Assembly (NCBI GenBank): GCA_036346225.1
Contig: JARFIW010000170.1
Span: 8,990,501 to 9,054,500, forward strand
DNA length: 64,000 nt
Direction of reading: 5' to 3'
DNA from: Platerodrilus igneus
Lineage: Eukaryota; Arthropoda; Insecta; Coleoptera; Lycidae
The notes beneath the pieces were generated by a model. It was given only the letters and a program-made list of their open reading frames with translations. It was not told the DNA's origin and did no database searches. Shown piece after piece: positions 23,759 through 34,710 of this stretch. How positions within the stretch are numbered: position 1 is the first letter of the stretch; each line of letters starts with the position of its first letter. The position numbers and the translations under genes were made by a program.

Positions 23759-24808
23759 TTATAAGTATGTTCCTGAAGCAATGTCATTTATTTCAAATAC
23801 TTTACATTGTTTTTCAATGTACGACCTTAAATCTTTGAACGAGGGAATCTCGAAACGCTTTAAAATGTTTGTATCTACTTTTTTCGATAATAGATTATAC
23901 ATTACATTTGATTTTCCAATGCTCCACCCGAAGGTACTACATTGGCCAGGAAGCGAGTTTTTACCTGGAAAATTTGGAATTTTGCCGAACCCTTGCTGTT
24001 CCAAGCAAGGTAGGGATCTTTAACGTGCATGACAACACACACACACGGGACCTCCATTTTACCTCTCATCCGAACGAGGGTGTATTTTTGTGAAAAATGC
24101 TCGCCTAACATTTTTCAAGCGGACCGTGTCGGGATCCGAACCCGGGACCTTGGGCGTAGTAGTCACACACATACCACTACGCCACGGAGCCGCCTAATAG
24201 ATTATACAACATGAAATCTAATAAATCTATTTCCATCTGCTTTAACGCGAATATATTTTCATCAAAACAAACAATTAATTGCCGGAGTTCCGTGTGCGAG
24301 TCTGAGGAACTTACCTTAAGGCATTTTTCGAGAGCATTAAAATATGTCGAAAGTAATAACCTCTTTGACTGAAAACGATTAGTAATGATTTCATAGGCTT
24401 CATCGTATGGACAATCGTTTAATGGCAAATGTTTTATTAACGCACGCGACGAATCATCTAGTGTATCTACGAGATAGCAAAATTTTTGAACAGAGGACAA
24501 ACTGACATTATCATGAATCAATCGCTTATAAATTGCATGATGACTTTCAAAGTCCGAAATACAACCTGAGAACCACGGGACTGATACAAGCGAATACAAC
24601 TATTTATCGACAAAGGATTATTCATATTTTCCACCTGCGGCTTATTTTCTACGAGATCCAATTCACATAGTTCAGCGATAATACGAATATCTAATAGATA
24701 ATCATCGATTTTCACCCTAAGAGCCGACAATTCGTCCAATTGTTCACTTTCCTCATCAAAGAAAATATCCTTGCAAAAAGACGAAATGAGTTTCAATTTG
24801 TACGACAC
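23759..24808 (-). pseudogene. BEL/Pao gag, interrupted by a SINE
   Basis: Minus strand from the ATG-containing segment at 24808 (MSYKLKLISSFCKD) through FSGCISDFESHHAIYKRLIH (24599-24177), a typical Pao Gag capsid region (DUF1759-like pattern), then beyond the SINE through WSIGKSN and FKDLRSYIEKQ to 23759. One frame shift occurs near 24540-24600. The SINE insertion at 23902-24194 splits the gene cleanly. Confidence 0.8.
23902..24194 (-). mobile_element. tRNA-derived SINE, copy 1, with 14-bp TSD
   Basis: Minus-strand element of ~293 bp starting GGCTCCGTGGCGTAGTGGT (pol III A box TGGCGTAGTGG) with B box GGTTCGGATCC. It is flanked by TAATAGATTATACA at 23888-23901 and again at 24195-24208. The body matches the two copies at 30826-31425. 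The A box is intact only in this copy. It inserted into the BEL/Pao gag after that element. Confidence 0.92.
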
Positions 24809-25813
24809 TTTTCATCGATGCTCTAATTATAGCAATCGATACTTTTTTCGGTTTATTAATCTAACTGTATATATTATTCAACCGTTTTATTACAAACTTA
24901 GCTTCAAGAATAGCTTTATCAATTGATATAACCATATCCGATTAATGAGCGACAATAAAATTAACGTAAAAGCAAAACATACTCAAATACGCTACGACAA
25001 TGAATTAATCTACAAAATTAAATTATTAATCGACAAATGCAACTAATTACAATTCTCGCTCGACAAAACGTTTAATGTTTCAAAATAAGTACCAACCAAA
25101 TAACCCCTTTGTTATACCAAGCTGGTTGACCCGAGTAGTGCATCCATAAATTTCTACAAAGCTTACTTAAAGTAAACCAACCAACCATTAATCCTCGCGA
25201 CAAAGAAAAAGGGATGTATTATAAATTTACCGTTATATCCAAATGTTTCTATACTATTAAATGTGCGAACGAGATGTTAGCCTCTTTGTAACACGCTCAA
25301 ACATATCAAAGCTACGACTATTATTAAATTAAAGTATTAATGAGGAACGGCAGGAATAGGAACTAATTAATTAATCAAATAATCCGGCGTAAGAAGGCCA
25401 TGTTTAATGCGCCAGGAGTCTTATAATTATATGTATCGGCTTACCTTAGGCGTTTTCTATTGTTCTAAGTGTCGTTCCTACTTTTCAACGAAGTGGACTG
25501 TAAGGCGATTTATTGGACGTGTTACGTACGCACTATCACTGTGTTTTTAGGGGTTTATCGATAAAATCACATTCGGAGACAATGACTTAAACTCACTTTA
25601 CCGAACCAACATAACCGTTTCTTTACGATGTCCATGAGCAAGTGTCTGTCACTACCCCTTTAGTACAACTTAATTTATACACGCACAAAGGAAGTTTTAT
25701 GAAAGGATATAACGGGACAAAGGATGACAGCCTTGCTATTTGATTTACAACTACGAATTTCAACGACTTAAAATTAAACCCGAAAACGTACGACAAAAAG
25801 ACCAAACACCTAC
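24809..25813. other. BEL/Pao upstream flank, no gene recognised
   Basis: Sequence upstream of gag, where a leader and 5' LTR would lie. I could not find an LTR partner because the 3' end of the element is truncated. Confidence 0.4.
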
Positions 25814-25915
25814 CTTCGCGCAAATCACCAAAGAAAGCATTTTGAGGAGTGGCGGATGATTGTTTCAAATGAGCGTTAGAGTCATCACTGGATGAAGACG
25901 AAGGAAGTTGAAGAA
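25814..25915 (-). CDS. Possible host exon, Ser-rich
   Basis: On the minus strand a 102-bp open segment encodes LQLPSSSSSDDSNAHLKQSS and then ATPQNAFFGDLREG. It lies between an acceptor-like TGTGTGTGTTAG and a donor-like AAG|GTAGGTG. Its length is a multiple of three with phase 1 on both sides. Base composition is richer in G+C than the surroundings. No neighbouring exon was found and no family is recognised. Confidence 0.3.
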
Positions 25916-25928
25916 CTAACACACACAC

Positions 25929-28410
25929 ATCCGAAGTAAAGAATTTCCATGAAGAACATGTGCTTTTTCATTACTATGCAAATTTGTTTTAATTATTAAA
26001 TCACGAGAATTTGCAAATAGACCACAAAACAAAACGCAGTAAACAGAGTCACTATCCACGCGTGAACCAAATGGAGTTAGGAGATATTTCCTTAAAATAG
26101 TTAGTAGAAAATTACGCTTTAAATGTAGTTGGTATTATCACAGAATTTTAGAACAGTTTTTGTATATAATGACAGTTAGTATAGCTACCAACGCAAAATA
26201 ATTCTTCAAGTCTATTGCAATAATAAAGTAAATTTTCTTAAAAAGTCAATTAGGAAATATTAGTACTTCGCGAATATGTGTTTTCTAACCGGCACGGCGC
26301 ATGGAAACGCCTTGACACTAAATATTTTAATACAAATTTACCATTTTGGTCACGAGACGAGCTATAAAGAAAATAGTAATTTTGGTTCGTTTGGGTGGTT
26401 TCTTTTGGATGTTGTTTAAAATGGCTATGAAATTATTGCGTTGGATTTCTAGAAATTAAAAATGTCACTATGTTGTTTATAGTAACTAATATTTTATTGA
26501 ATCGCCTACTACGAATGTACGTTTTTCTGTTTGCTTTGTACGTCTGCGGACATAATGTGTACTGTACTGTACTGTATTTCAATTTCTGTTGAAAAGATGA
26601 ACAGGTATTAATTCTACTCGCTTATTAACGGAATTATTTTGAAGTAACGTTTGGATACTTCGCTGTTCTACGGTAGCAGAATGCTATAAATTCATACAGA
26701 TTGCCAATAATTTAGAAAGCAAATGAATTTTTAAATAAAGCAACGAAAAGTACTGAAGAGTTGTGAAAACAGGTGCATTTAAAATGCTTCGGAGTGTATA
26801 CTTGCGAAGCACCAAACACAGTTTAAAAATTTGTTTAATCCTTAAATCAGTTAGAAAATGCTCCCCAAAAGTTATTTTTCCCATGTATTTATTCTCTCCC
26901 ACAGAAAAAGTAGCTTCATGCTAATTGTTTTCTTCTGGAAACCGAAATCTCTCAGATAACTTCTGCTATTAAGCTTTCAAGATACGAATTATGCATGAGG
27001 AAGTTTAAGAACCCCAAGCTTTGTGAATAAGCAAGCAATTGTAGGGATGCATAATTACAGAAAGGTATTCCTTCTCTGTATTACAACAAAGTAGAGCAAT
27101 AAATAAAATGCATTATTCATTCCAAATTAATCCAACAATTACCGAGCAGCTACCTATAATTAACCATTATTTAAAACCTCAATTAATTAGGTTATATTGT
27201 GATAGTCAAAAGCTAATAGCGACATAAATAATGAATATGTAGATACACAAAATGATTTATAGTTCGACCAGTAGAGGAATAAACGTAAACCTTGAGGCTG
27301 TCAATACAAGCAAGACCCTAGAAATGAGACAATAAGAACCAACACGTTGCAAATTAAACTATAAATTATTTATGGGCCATTTAAATTCCATTTGGCGTCT
27401 AGGCCGCTACTTGATATGCATGGAATTTTCGTATTGTTAAAGCGTTTCCCGAGTTTTGTGTTCGTATCTCAGCTTATCCATTTCAAATCAAATAAAAACC
27501 TGAATTAAACATCTGACCTACCAAAAACCGCGAATGAAAACGTTTCGAAAGAACGATAAATTACTCTATTATCCACAAAAACCGCAGAGCTTTGTGGAAA
27601 TTGGAAATGATTCTTAGTCTTTTACAGCTTTGTTTCAAGTGGCACGAAATGTTGCGTGATTTGTTTAATAGAGAACGAGAAAAATGTGTCAATAATTTAC
27701 TGTTAATAAGGGTTTTCAGGTCGTTGAGGTTTTAACTACTACCATGAAAGTCACGTAACGAAAGTACGTTTGCTTGGTGGGCGTTACATAAGAAATCATC
27801 CATAGGAAATGATTCTTGATGGTAAATATACTTCAACATTATTAAGGATATCAAGCACGATCGTTAAATTTATTATTCACTTACGTTGATTTGAAATCGA
27901 GAATGAGAGTTCCTTCATTTGCATTCTTTCCTATGTATGGAAAGACAAAACAAATGCTTTTGTACTGTTTTAACTCGTTATTAATTAGTTAGTCCAAATA
28001 CAGCGACACAGTAATCAACATTAGAGATTCTTATGAAGGTTATTGCTTTGAATAATCATTTCAAATTGCTTATGACATAGTAGTTACGAATTAACATCTA
28101 AACCCGCTTAAACAATTTTTAAACCCCAACTAGTACATACTAGATGTTAAGTGCTAAATTAACGTTATGTTACTGAATTGATTTTATTCTACAGGAGGCG
28201 AAGTGAGGTAACAGTAAAATAGTGCTCCAGCTAGTTTTCAGTGGTGCGAAATGGGTTTTATAAAACATATTCAAAATGTCCGGTAAACAGTTGATAACCC
28301 TTTAGCTGCTGATGGAGGACATCATGACTGTTCAGAAAATGTAAAATCATGCTCGGTAAAAGTCACACGATTTTCAAAATAATTCGACTTTTCTGAGATT
28401 TTCTAAAATG
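25929..28410. other. No gene recognised
   Basis: AT-rich sequence without domains, RNA genes or obvious repeat pairs. The minus ORF at 26684-26902 is not recognisable. Confidence 0.4.
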
Positions 28411-28699
28411 GACTTCCCTTGCTCAGTTTCTTTAGTGTTATGGTCACAAATGATCTGTTTTTTAGTATTACTCTTGAATAGTGGTGTTAACAGAGGTACA
28501 TTACTATTTTTGCGTCACTCTTGAATTCTTTTTTTTTAATTTAGAAAGGTCGATATCTTCAAATTTGTAATTTTAGAATTTTTTTCTCTTAAGTTTAAGA
28601 GTAGAGGATGGTGTTCATCCGAGAACCTAGGTTTTTACATGTAAATACCCATTATAAAGTCTTATTTTAAAGGATTTCCTCCTTTCTCCCTCCTTGTAG

Positions 28700-29035
28700 A
28701 CACTTCCTTGTGGGATTTTTACCCTCATTTTAAGAATTTTTACCGGTAACATTCTGAACCAAATAGTTTTCTTCGACTAACCATTTCATCTTTCGAGATA
28801 AATCTATATTGTTCGGTGTCAATCAATATTAGATTTTTCTCAGCTACTTAAATTTTTTTAGATAGCATCATCCCCAGGAAGCTACCCTCATTTTAAGATT
28901 TTTTTACCAGCAGCGATTTCTGACTATCCTTATAAATTTTTTAGCCATGCGACACATCAAATTAGTCTGAAATTTTACGCAGAATTCGAATCTGTAAACA
29001 GATTTAAAATCCGACCCCCCTTACCGTTTTACACA
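28700..29035. repeat. Left inverted-repeat arm of a Polinton-like remnant
   Basis: 28780-28850 matches the reverse complement of about 31630-31690 (GAAAAATCTAATATT), and 28975-29035 matches the reverse complement of 32309-32370 (GTGTAAAACGGTAAGGGG, GCAGATTCG-like). The right partner is thus split into two blocks about 620 bp apart, with extra sequence between. Within the left arm, TTACCCTCATTTTAAGA-like phrases recur at about 28720 and 28880. Confidence 0.6.
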
Positions 29036-29079
29036 TTGATAGGTTAGGTCAGCGTCGCGGCGTTGACCTACCCTATCAA
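29036..29079. repeat. Strong 16-bp hairpin
   Basis: TTGATAGGTTAGGTCA and TGACCTACCCTATCAA pair with one mismatch around a 12-nt GC-rich loop. It sits at the inner edge of the repeat arm. Confidence 0.85.
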
Positions 29080-29099
29080 TTTTTCATTCTATCTAACTT

Positions 29100-29245
29100 A
29101 AGTCCGCACAAGTCCAACTAACCTAACCTAACTCAGACAACACTAGCTAACCTAACTCCTGACAAGTCCAACTAACCTAACGTAACTCCAGACAACACCG
29201 ACTAACCTAACTCCAAACAACGTAAACTAACCTAAACCCTCCACC
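29100..29245. repeat. CCTAA-rich minisatellite
   Basis: About five degenerate ~33-bp units built on CCAACTAACCTAAC plus a GACAA-containing spacer. CCTAA is the insect telomeric motif, but here it is interspersed, not a pure array. Confidence 0.7.
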
Positions 29246-29761
29246 CTACTTTGTCCTTCTCTTCTCGCGAAAATATCACATTTAGTGCATACTACATACA
29301 GTAAATTCCTATATAAATTATAACAAGGTCTTTTAGCAAATAATACTATACGCAGATATATTAAATTTCGCTTAGTAATAATAGAATGGTTGTAACATGC
29401 AGCGAAAGTTGAACATTAATCAAGGTAGACCCGCATTTTCAATTAAACCACATTAGTCCACTCATTAAAGAAAAATCATGAGCAGAAAAAATATCGCTAA
29501 GAGTAATTTTTTTTATATATAATCTAAAAATGATGTTGGTGGTTAAATACAAATAAATAAAACCTGCTATAAAACAATTATAAGCGTCACTTTTCCTGTC
29601 AAGACTTGAATATAACATCGATTAACATAATAAAAAACTGCGCGCGCTTGACCGTCAGCATAATAGACGAGGGAGCCATGTTTCAGAGCATTAGTTGTTA
29701 AAGTACCGTCGAGTTGATCAAAATTACAAGTTAAAAATATATATACCTTAGCGTACACCAC

Positions 29762-30178
29762 ATGCAAAGGGTTCCGCTAAACATTGTATATTTGCCTAGT
29801 AAAGAACCTTTCGGATCATTTAAAACCGAGGGTCTTACAACCTATAACGACCATATATTACCAAAAATGGTGGACATGCAACTACACAACGGCGAGTGGG
29901 AGAATAAGAATTCTCTCCAATACCGACAAGAAAAAGTAGATTAAGCTAACAAGATACGTATGCCGGATATAGTGGGAGAGCTGTGATTAAAAGATTGTCA
30001 CAAGCTGCAGGAATTACACGAAGGAATGGATCTGGTTGTCGATAGAATCAAAGATTTTATATATAGAGGCAAACTTCGGTACATTTTACAATTCGAAAAC
30101 GTAGACGGTCTCTATGTATCAAACTGTTGGCTAGAAAAGAAGATAAAGGACTTTGATTTAAATTTTAGCTGCGAATAA
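29762..30178 (+). pseudogene. Unrecognised coding remnants in the Polinton-like region
   Basis: Two short plus-strand frames: 29762-29944 (begins MQRVPLNIVYLPSKEPFGSF) and 29986-30178 (contains LVVDRIKDFIYRGKLRYILQ). Neither is long enough to name. Their position inside the inverted-repeat arms, upstream of the polymerase-like tail, suggests mobile-element genes. Codon use looks coding, with dense charged residues. Confidence 0.3.
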
Positions 30179-30355
30179 AATTAGATAAAATTAAAACCAC
30201 TCCCAACAAACATAAAGAAAGGACTGTTTTCTGTGTATAACTTTGTATTAAAATTAAGTTTAAATGGCTCCATGCTTGGTATTAAATATTTTTAAATTTT
30301 GTTATGTATAATGTCAGAATAAAAATTTTAGAATAGTATCACATTGCTTTTTATA

Positions 30356-30395
30356 TATAAAAGGCTATGACGTCACCACGAAATAGCAGTCACAC
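30356..30395 (+). promoter_or_regulatory. TATA box with an adjacent CRE site
   Basis: TATAAAAG at 30356-30363 is followed by a palindromic TGACGTCA at 30368-30375 and a possible start region CAGTCACA near 30386. A GC-rich segment with repeated GCAGGGGTG-type phrases (30410-30465) follows. Confidence 0.4.
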
Positions 30396-30579
30396 AGAGA
30401 GAGGCGTGCATGGGCAGGTGTGCGCACGCGCAGGGGTGCGCATAGGCAGGGGTGTGCCTAGGCGTACACGAGGGAAGCAGAAGTTAACAGTCACCAAGCA
30501 CCTAATTTTTATTTGGGTGGTATCGAGTACTTGCCGGTGTATGTATCCGGAGTAAAAAACACGATTTGTAAAAGCAGCT

Positions 30580-30671
30580 TATTAATAAAATTAGTTTATC
30601 AAGCGAAGATGACAAGCGTTAGATCATCCCCGGAAGCATATCAACCTACGCATGAGGGCATAAAGATATAA
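30580..30671 (+). pseudogene. Polymerase C-terminal motif, copy 1
   Basis: A frame with two stops reads LINKISLSSEDDKR, then IIPGSISTYA and GHKDI. The same tail occurs at 31934-32026, so this is a duplicate of the 3' end of that gene. The pattern INKI-S-x-S-x-DDKR ... YA-x-GH resembles the extreme C-terminus seen in Polinton/Maverick-type DNA polymerase B open reading frames. Confidence 0.5.
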
Positions 30672-30825
30672 TATAGTTGTTTAGATTTGTATAGATTTTG
30701 TAAATCTATTGTATACATTAGTTTTAAGATTCTATAATTTTTAAGTTCTTCTTTCACCGTCCCTTCTTCCAAATCCTTCCTGCTTCTATCCTGGTGGACA
30801 GAATATATGTGTTATCTCCTCGTGT

Positions 30826-31125
30826 TGATCGTTCATTTACATTTCCAATGCTCCACTCGAAGGTACTACATTTGCCAGGAGGCGAGTTTTTTGTTGCCTG
30901 GAAATTTAGAATTTTGCCGAACCCTTGCCATTCCAGGCAAGGTAGGGATCTTTAACGTACGTGACAACACTCACACACGGGACCTCCATTTAACCTCTCA
31001 TCCGAACGAGGGCGTAATATTTGTGAAAAATGCTCACCTGCCATTTTTCAAGCAGTCGGCCGTGTCGGGATTTGAACCCAGAACCTTGGGATCCGTAGTC
31101 TTACGCTTACTACATTGATCCACGG
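30826..31125 (-). mobile_element. tRNA-derived SINE, copy 2
   Basis: Minus-strand copy with an intact B box (GGTTCAAATCC) but a decayed A box. It has the same body as 23902-24194. It and copy 3 are in head-to-tail tandem with an exact 300-bp period, each beginning (plus strand) TGATCGTTCATTTACATT. Confidence 0.85.
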
Positions 31126-31425
31126 TGATCGTTCATTTACATTCCCAATGCTCCACCCGAAGGTACTACATTGACCAGGAGGCGAGTTTTTTGTTGCCTG
31201 GAAATTTAGGATTTTGCCGAACCCTTGCCGTTCCAGGCAAGGTAGAGATCTTTAACATGCGTGACAACACTCACACACGGGACCTCCATTTAACCTCTCA
31301 TCCGAACGAGGGCGTAATTTTTGTGAAAAATGCTCACCTGCCATTTTCCAAGCAGTCGGCCGTGTCGGGATTTGAACCCAGGACCTTGGGACCCGTAGTC
31401 TTACGCTTACTACATTGATCCACGG
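31126..31425 (-). mobile_element. tRNA-derived SINE, copy 3
   Basis: A tandem partner of copy 2, closely similar to it throughout, including the decayed A box. The start motif TGATCGTTCATTTACATT is repeated at the junction, so the pair arose either by insertion into an existing copy or by tandem duplication of a 300-bp unit. Confidence 0.85.
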
Positions 31426-31609
31426 CGACGCCTTCCACGTGGTGATCGCTGGACACAGCGGTTTTAGATTTCTCAAGAAATGGTTGGTTAAAGCATATGT
31501 CTTAGGTACCGAAAAAAAGATTTTAAAGATGGAGTTAAATATAGATGGACAAAAATTAGAGATTTGGGTCTTTAATAGGCGTAACTTTGTAAGGGGTGGT
31601 CCCATTTAA
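31426..31609 (+). pseudogene. Unrecognised ORF between SINEs and polymerase tail
   Basis: A frame reading DAFHVVIAGHSGFRFLKKWL and then KMELNIDGQKLEIWVFNRRN. It probably belongs to the Polinton-like element, but no family is recognised. It ends at the right repeat arm (31590). Confidence 0.25.
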
Positions 31610-31690
31610 AATCTATTTACAGATTTGGACTCCCTAGAAAAATCTAATATTAATTGATTCCAAACAAGATATATTTATCTTAAAAGAGTG
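31590..31690. repeat. Right inverted-repeat arm, inner block
   Basis: Partner of 28780-28850 in reverse orientation: GTAAGGGG, TTACAGATT and GAAAAATCTAATATTAATTG are shared with the left arm. Confidence 0.6.
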
Positions 31691-31699
31691 ACTACCCCG

Positions 31700-32026
31700 C
31701 GGATAATAAATACAATATACCGCTTGTCAACAAAAAAGTTGTAGGGAAATTCAAAGACGAATTTAATGGGGATGTAGTACTAGAATTTGTTGGTAGTAGG
31801 ACTAAGTCCTACTGTATTGTAAGCGAGAAAGACACGATTAAAAGATTAAAGGGATCTCGCGAAGTGTAGTTAAGAATATTAATGTAAATAGTTTTAAGGA
31901 CATTGTACATAATAGTTCTGGTACCCAATTAATTAATAAAATTAGTGTGTCGGGCGAGGATGACAAAAGGTACGCCATCCCTAATAGTACAGCAACCTAT
32001 GCATGGGGGCATAAAGATATAGGTTA
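31700..32026 (+). pseudogene. Polinton-like DNA polymerase B C-terminal remnant
   Basis: The frame reads VGKFKDEFNGDVVLEFVGSR then TKSYCIVSEKDTIKRLKG, then after a frame change VVKNINVNSFKDI and finally ISVSGEDDKRYAIPNSTATY plus AWGHKDI. The order G-K-F-K-D-E ... EFVG-R-K-Y ... K-x-KG ... VVK ... DDKR ... WGH is, to my knowledge, the conserved tail of Polinton/Maverick DNA polymerase B genes and related viral-type ORFs. The polymerase core is missing here. Identification rests on remembered family patterns. Confidence 0.55.
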
Positions 32027-32308
32027 GGTGTTAGTTGTAAGTTATATAGATTAAATGTACATAGTTTAGCATTGAATTAACTACATAATTATGTTATGAC
32101 ATGCATTCAGAAATTAAAATGTAAAGCTAGGAAATTGATAACATCTTTACCCTGTTTAAAAGTCTCATGTTTTTGATAAAGTATGTTGCGTTTAGAATGT
32201 TTTATTACAGAACAGGTTTCGAATTTCCCTATAATGCTTAAGAATAAGGTACATTTATCTCGAAAGAAACAAAAATAATCTTTTATATGCTCGTTAGAGA
32301 GTATATGT

Positions 32309-32370
32309 GTAAAACGGTAAGGGGTTGCCTCGATTTTAAATGTTTGCAGATTCGGATTTTGCGTAAAACA
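32309..32370. repeat. Right inverted-repeat arm, outer block
   Basis: GTGTAAAACGGTAAGGGG and GCAGATTCGGATTTTGCG match the reverse complement of 28975-29035. Confidence 0.65.
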
Positions 32371-32479
32371 GCAAGATGAATCCGTATCTCAAACCCCCTA
32401 AAAAGTATATAGGGAGTGATTAAAAAAACAGTTAGTAAAAAATTCTTAAAACAGCTGCCCTGACCAATATAAGGATGAA

Positions 32480-34710
32480 ATGGATGCTTGCTTAACGGAA
32501 ACTGTAAATTCTTACCTTATTTTTGCCTGTCTTTTCTTGGATGCTCAGCGACAAATATGCAGTAGATTTTACGAAAATGAAATGAAACAAAGAAATCCTA
32601 GAAATATTTATGGACAATCCTCTATACATTCAAAAACATCTTTCTTTCACACACATTATCTAAGAAATCTTACACGCACAGATATATACAACGCTTATAA
32701 ACGCAATTTACAGCTGTTCAGAAACAGTAACATTTTATAAATACTTAATTAATACAATCTTCTTCTAATCCTTGTTGATAAAGTCACAAAGTTCTCTTTA
32801 AACTTTTTATGGACACTTTGAATATCTTTGTGTTACATCGTCTCAGTGTGGTTGATCAACGACCTCGAGCAGAAATCTTTGTAAAGGTCAAATCTCCTCG
32901 AGATTTGACCTCAAAATTGCTAGAAAACTATCCATTTACAAATAATGTGTATACTAAAATAAAAACTTACTTATTCTAGCTTAATATACTTAATGATACA
33001 CAAATTGTCTTTCTAGGTTTAAAACAAAGTTATGCTTGCGGTTTGGATCGTCAAATTCTTGCTGATATTCTTATTTATATGACTACCTGTCTTTGCTTAT
33101 AATTGCTATTTAAACAATGGTTTTCATTAGAAATAACTGCATTGAAAAATTTCTGGTTACAAATTTTCAGATCTCCATTTTACTCAATCTTCATACGTCG
33201 ACGTATCAGATTAAAACTACTGTTACAGATTAAAATATCGGTGACCTTGCACCAAGATAACTTATTATTTATATTGAAGCAATAAATAGTCATTGCACTC
33301 CATTAAATAATTATCTATCATTGATCGAATGTCTCATAACTTATGTTCAAAACTTCAAAGTTAAAGCTCGAATGCCAAATAAATATTTGAATCTCCTTCA
33401 TTACTTCTGTCCTTCTACAATAAAATTCTAAATACCTCATCTTTTCGATTACCTTCTGGAAGTATGAGTCATCCGCATGATGTACTAATTTATCACAATT
33501 TCGCGTTCTTACCTTTTTAATGGCTCGTCAGTTTAAATTTATTGCGATCATTAAATTTTACCATCCTTTATTAATGAATTGGTTATCGCTCTCCTTCAAA
33601 CTTCTGTAATAATTATAGCCATTAAAACTCGTTATCTTATCTGGTTTATAGTCTTCTCGATATTATTAGAATTATTATTAGAAAAGGATACACGAAAAGT
33701 TTTACTGCATACATAAATCACGCCATTTGACGCTTATTAGACTATAAAGTGCGCCATTTCCGAAAAATTTACATCACTCAAGTGACTAACACCTCTAGGT
33801 GGTTACGGAAGAATCTCGAAAATGTGATGTATAGAGATAATTTAATATAAAAGCCGGAGCTTGATAAGAACCATTTGATTCGGTTCTAAACCAAGCAGTA
33901 TGTAACTTTGAGCAAAGATTTGAACGCATAGTTTGAGCGACTTATAATATTACGATATGCAATAAGCACCGTAGAACTTTGCATTAATATGAAACTTATA
34001 CATTTGAGTAGTTTCAAACATAGAAGTTATCAAATGCGATTATTTGATAAAGCATCATTTGTTTTGTAAAAATACCATGAACATTGAATATTCTTCAGTA
34101 CAAGAACTGCTCTAGAGTTCGTTAATTAAAAATAGAAGATGCACTTTGAAAAATTAATATTATAAATTGAGATTTAAATGAATATAGATTATCTTGTACA
34201 TAGAGATATTAACCTCAATGTAAAATGGAATCAGGATGTATTTAATTCGGAGATAAAATTTTGATAAGCGCTATTTTTCGCAAGTATAAAACTTTGATTC
34301 TTTGTTTGTAATTGTAAAAATAATTGAATATTTTGTAATTTAAATTTAAAATAAGTGCTCATTTTATTATTTATAAAGGGGATAATTTGAATCAAATTTT
34401 GAGATCAAAGTTCGCAGCATCTTGACTTTTAATGAATTATCCGTGACAGTTAATTGCCAATCACATTTACAATAAAGGATTAGGGAATTACCCACCTATT
34501 AATTAAAAAGCATTCTGTATCTGTTAATAAAAATTAGGTAAGAATTTTAATTATATTCTGTATGAGCTAGAACTGTAAATTGTTTTATAAACTGTTTTGT
34601 ATGAAAGAAAAATCTTTTTGAATGTATACATGCTTTATTAAGATTACTGTGTTTTATTTCATTTTGTAAATTCCGTAACTTCCGTTGAGTTAGCCAGGCA
34701 AAGAAAGGAA
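32480..34710. mobile_element. Inverted-repeat element, ~2.2 kb, non-coding
   Basis: Its left part (32480-32720) matches the reverse complement of its right end (34555-34705): CTATACATTCAAAAA, TCTTTCACAC/ATAC and CAATTTACAG are shared, with an extra ~80 bp in the left arm. A third related terminus lies at 1-150. No transposase frame is visible between the arms; the ORFs at 32480-32740 and 33103-33285 lie in or near the arms and look incidental. It is best read as a non-autonomous DNA transposon. Confidence 0.55.
33846..33896 (+). promoter_or_regulatory. TATA promoter with AACCAAGC
   Basis: TATAAAAG at 33846-33853, a possible start CATTTGATT near 33872, and AACCAAGC at 33889-33896, exactly 43 bases after the TATA start, the same spacing as at 8920/8963. 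Confidence 0.4.

Noticed and set aside
24115..24192. Possible tRNA gene
   Set aside because: A and B boxes are present, but the sequence is the head of a dispersed ~293-bp SINE with a target-site duplication, and no full cloverleaf is formed.
30807..31418. Plus-strand ORFs of ~100 codons with a repeated protein sequence
   Set aside because: They lie wholly inside the tandem SINE copies and repeat only because the SINE does; the same holds for frames at 23679-24214.
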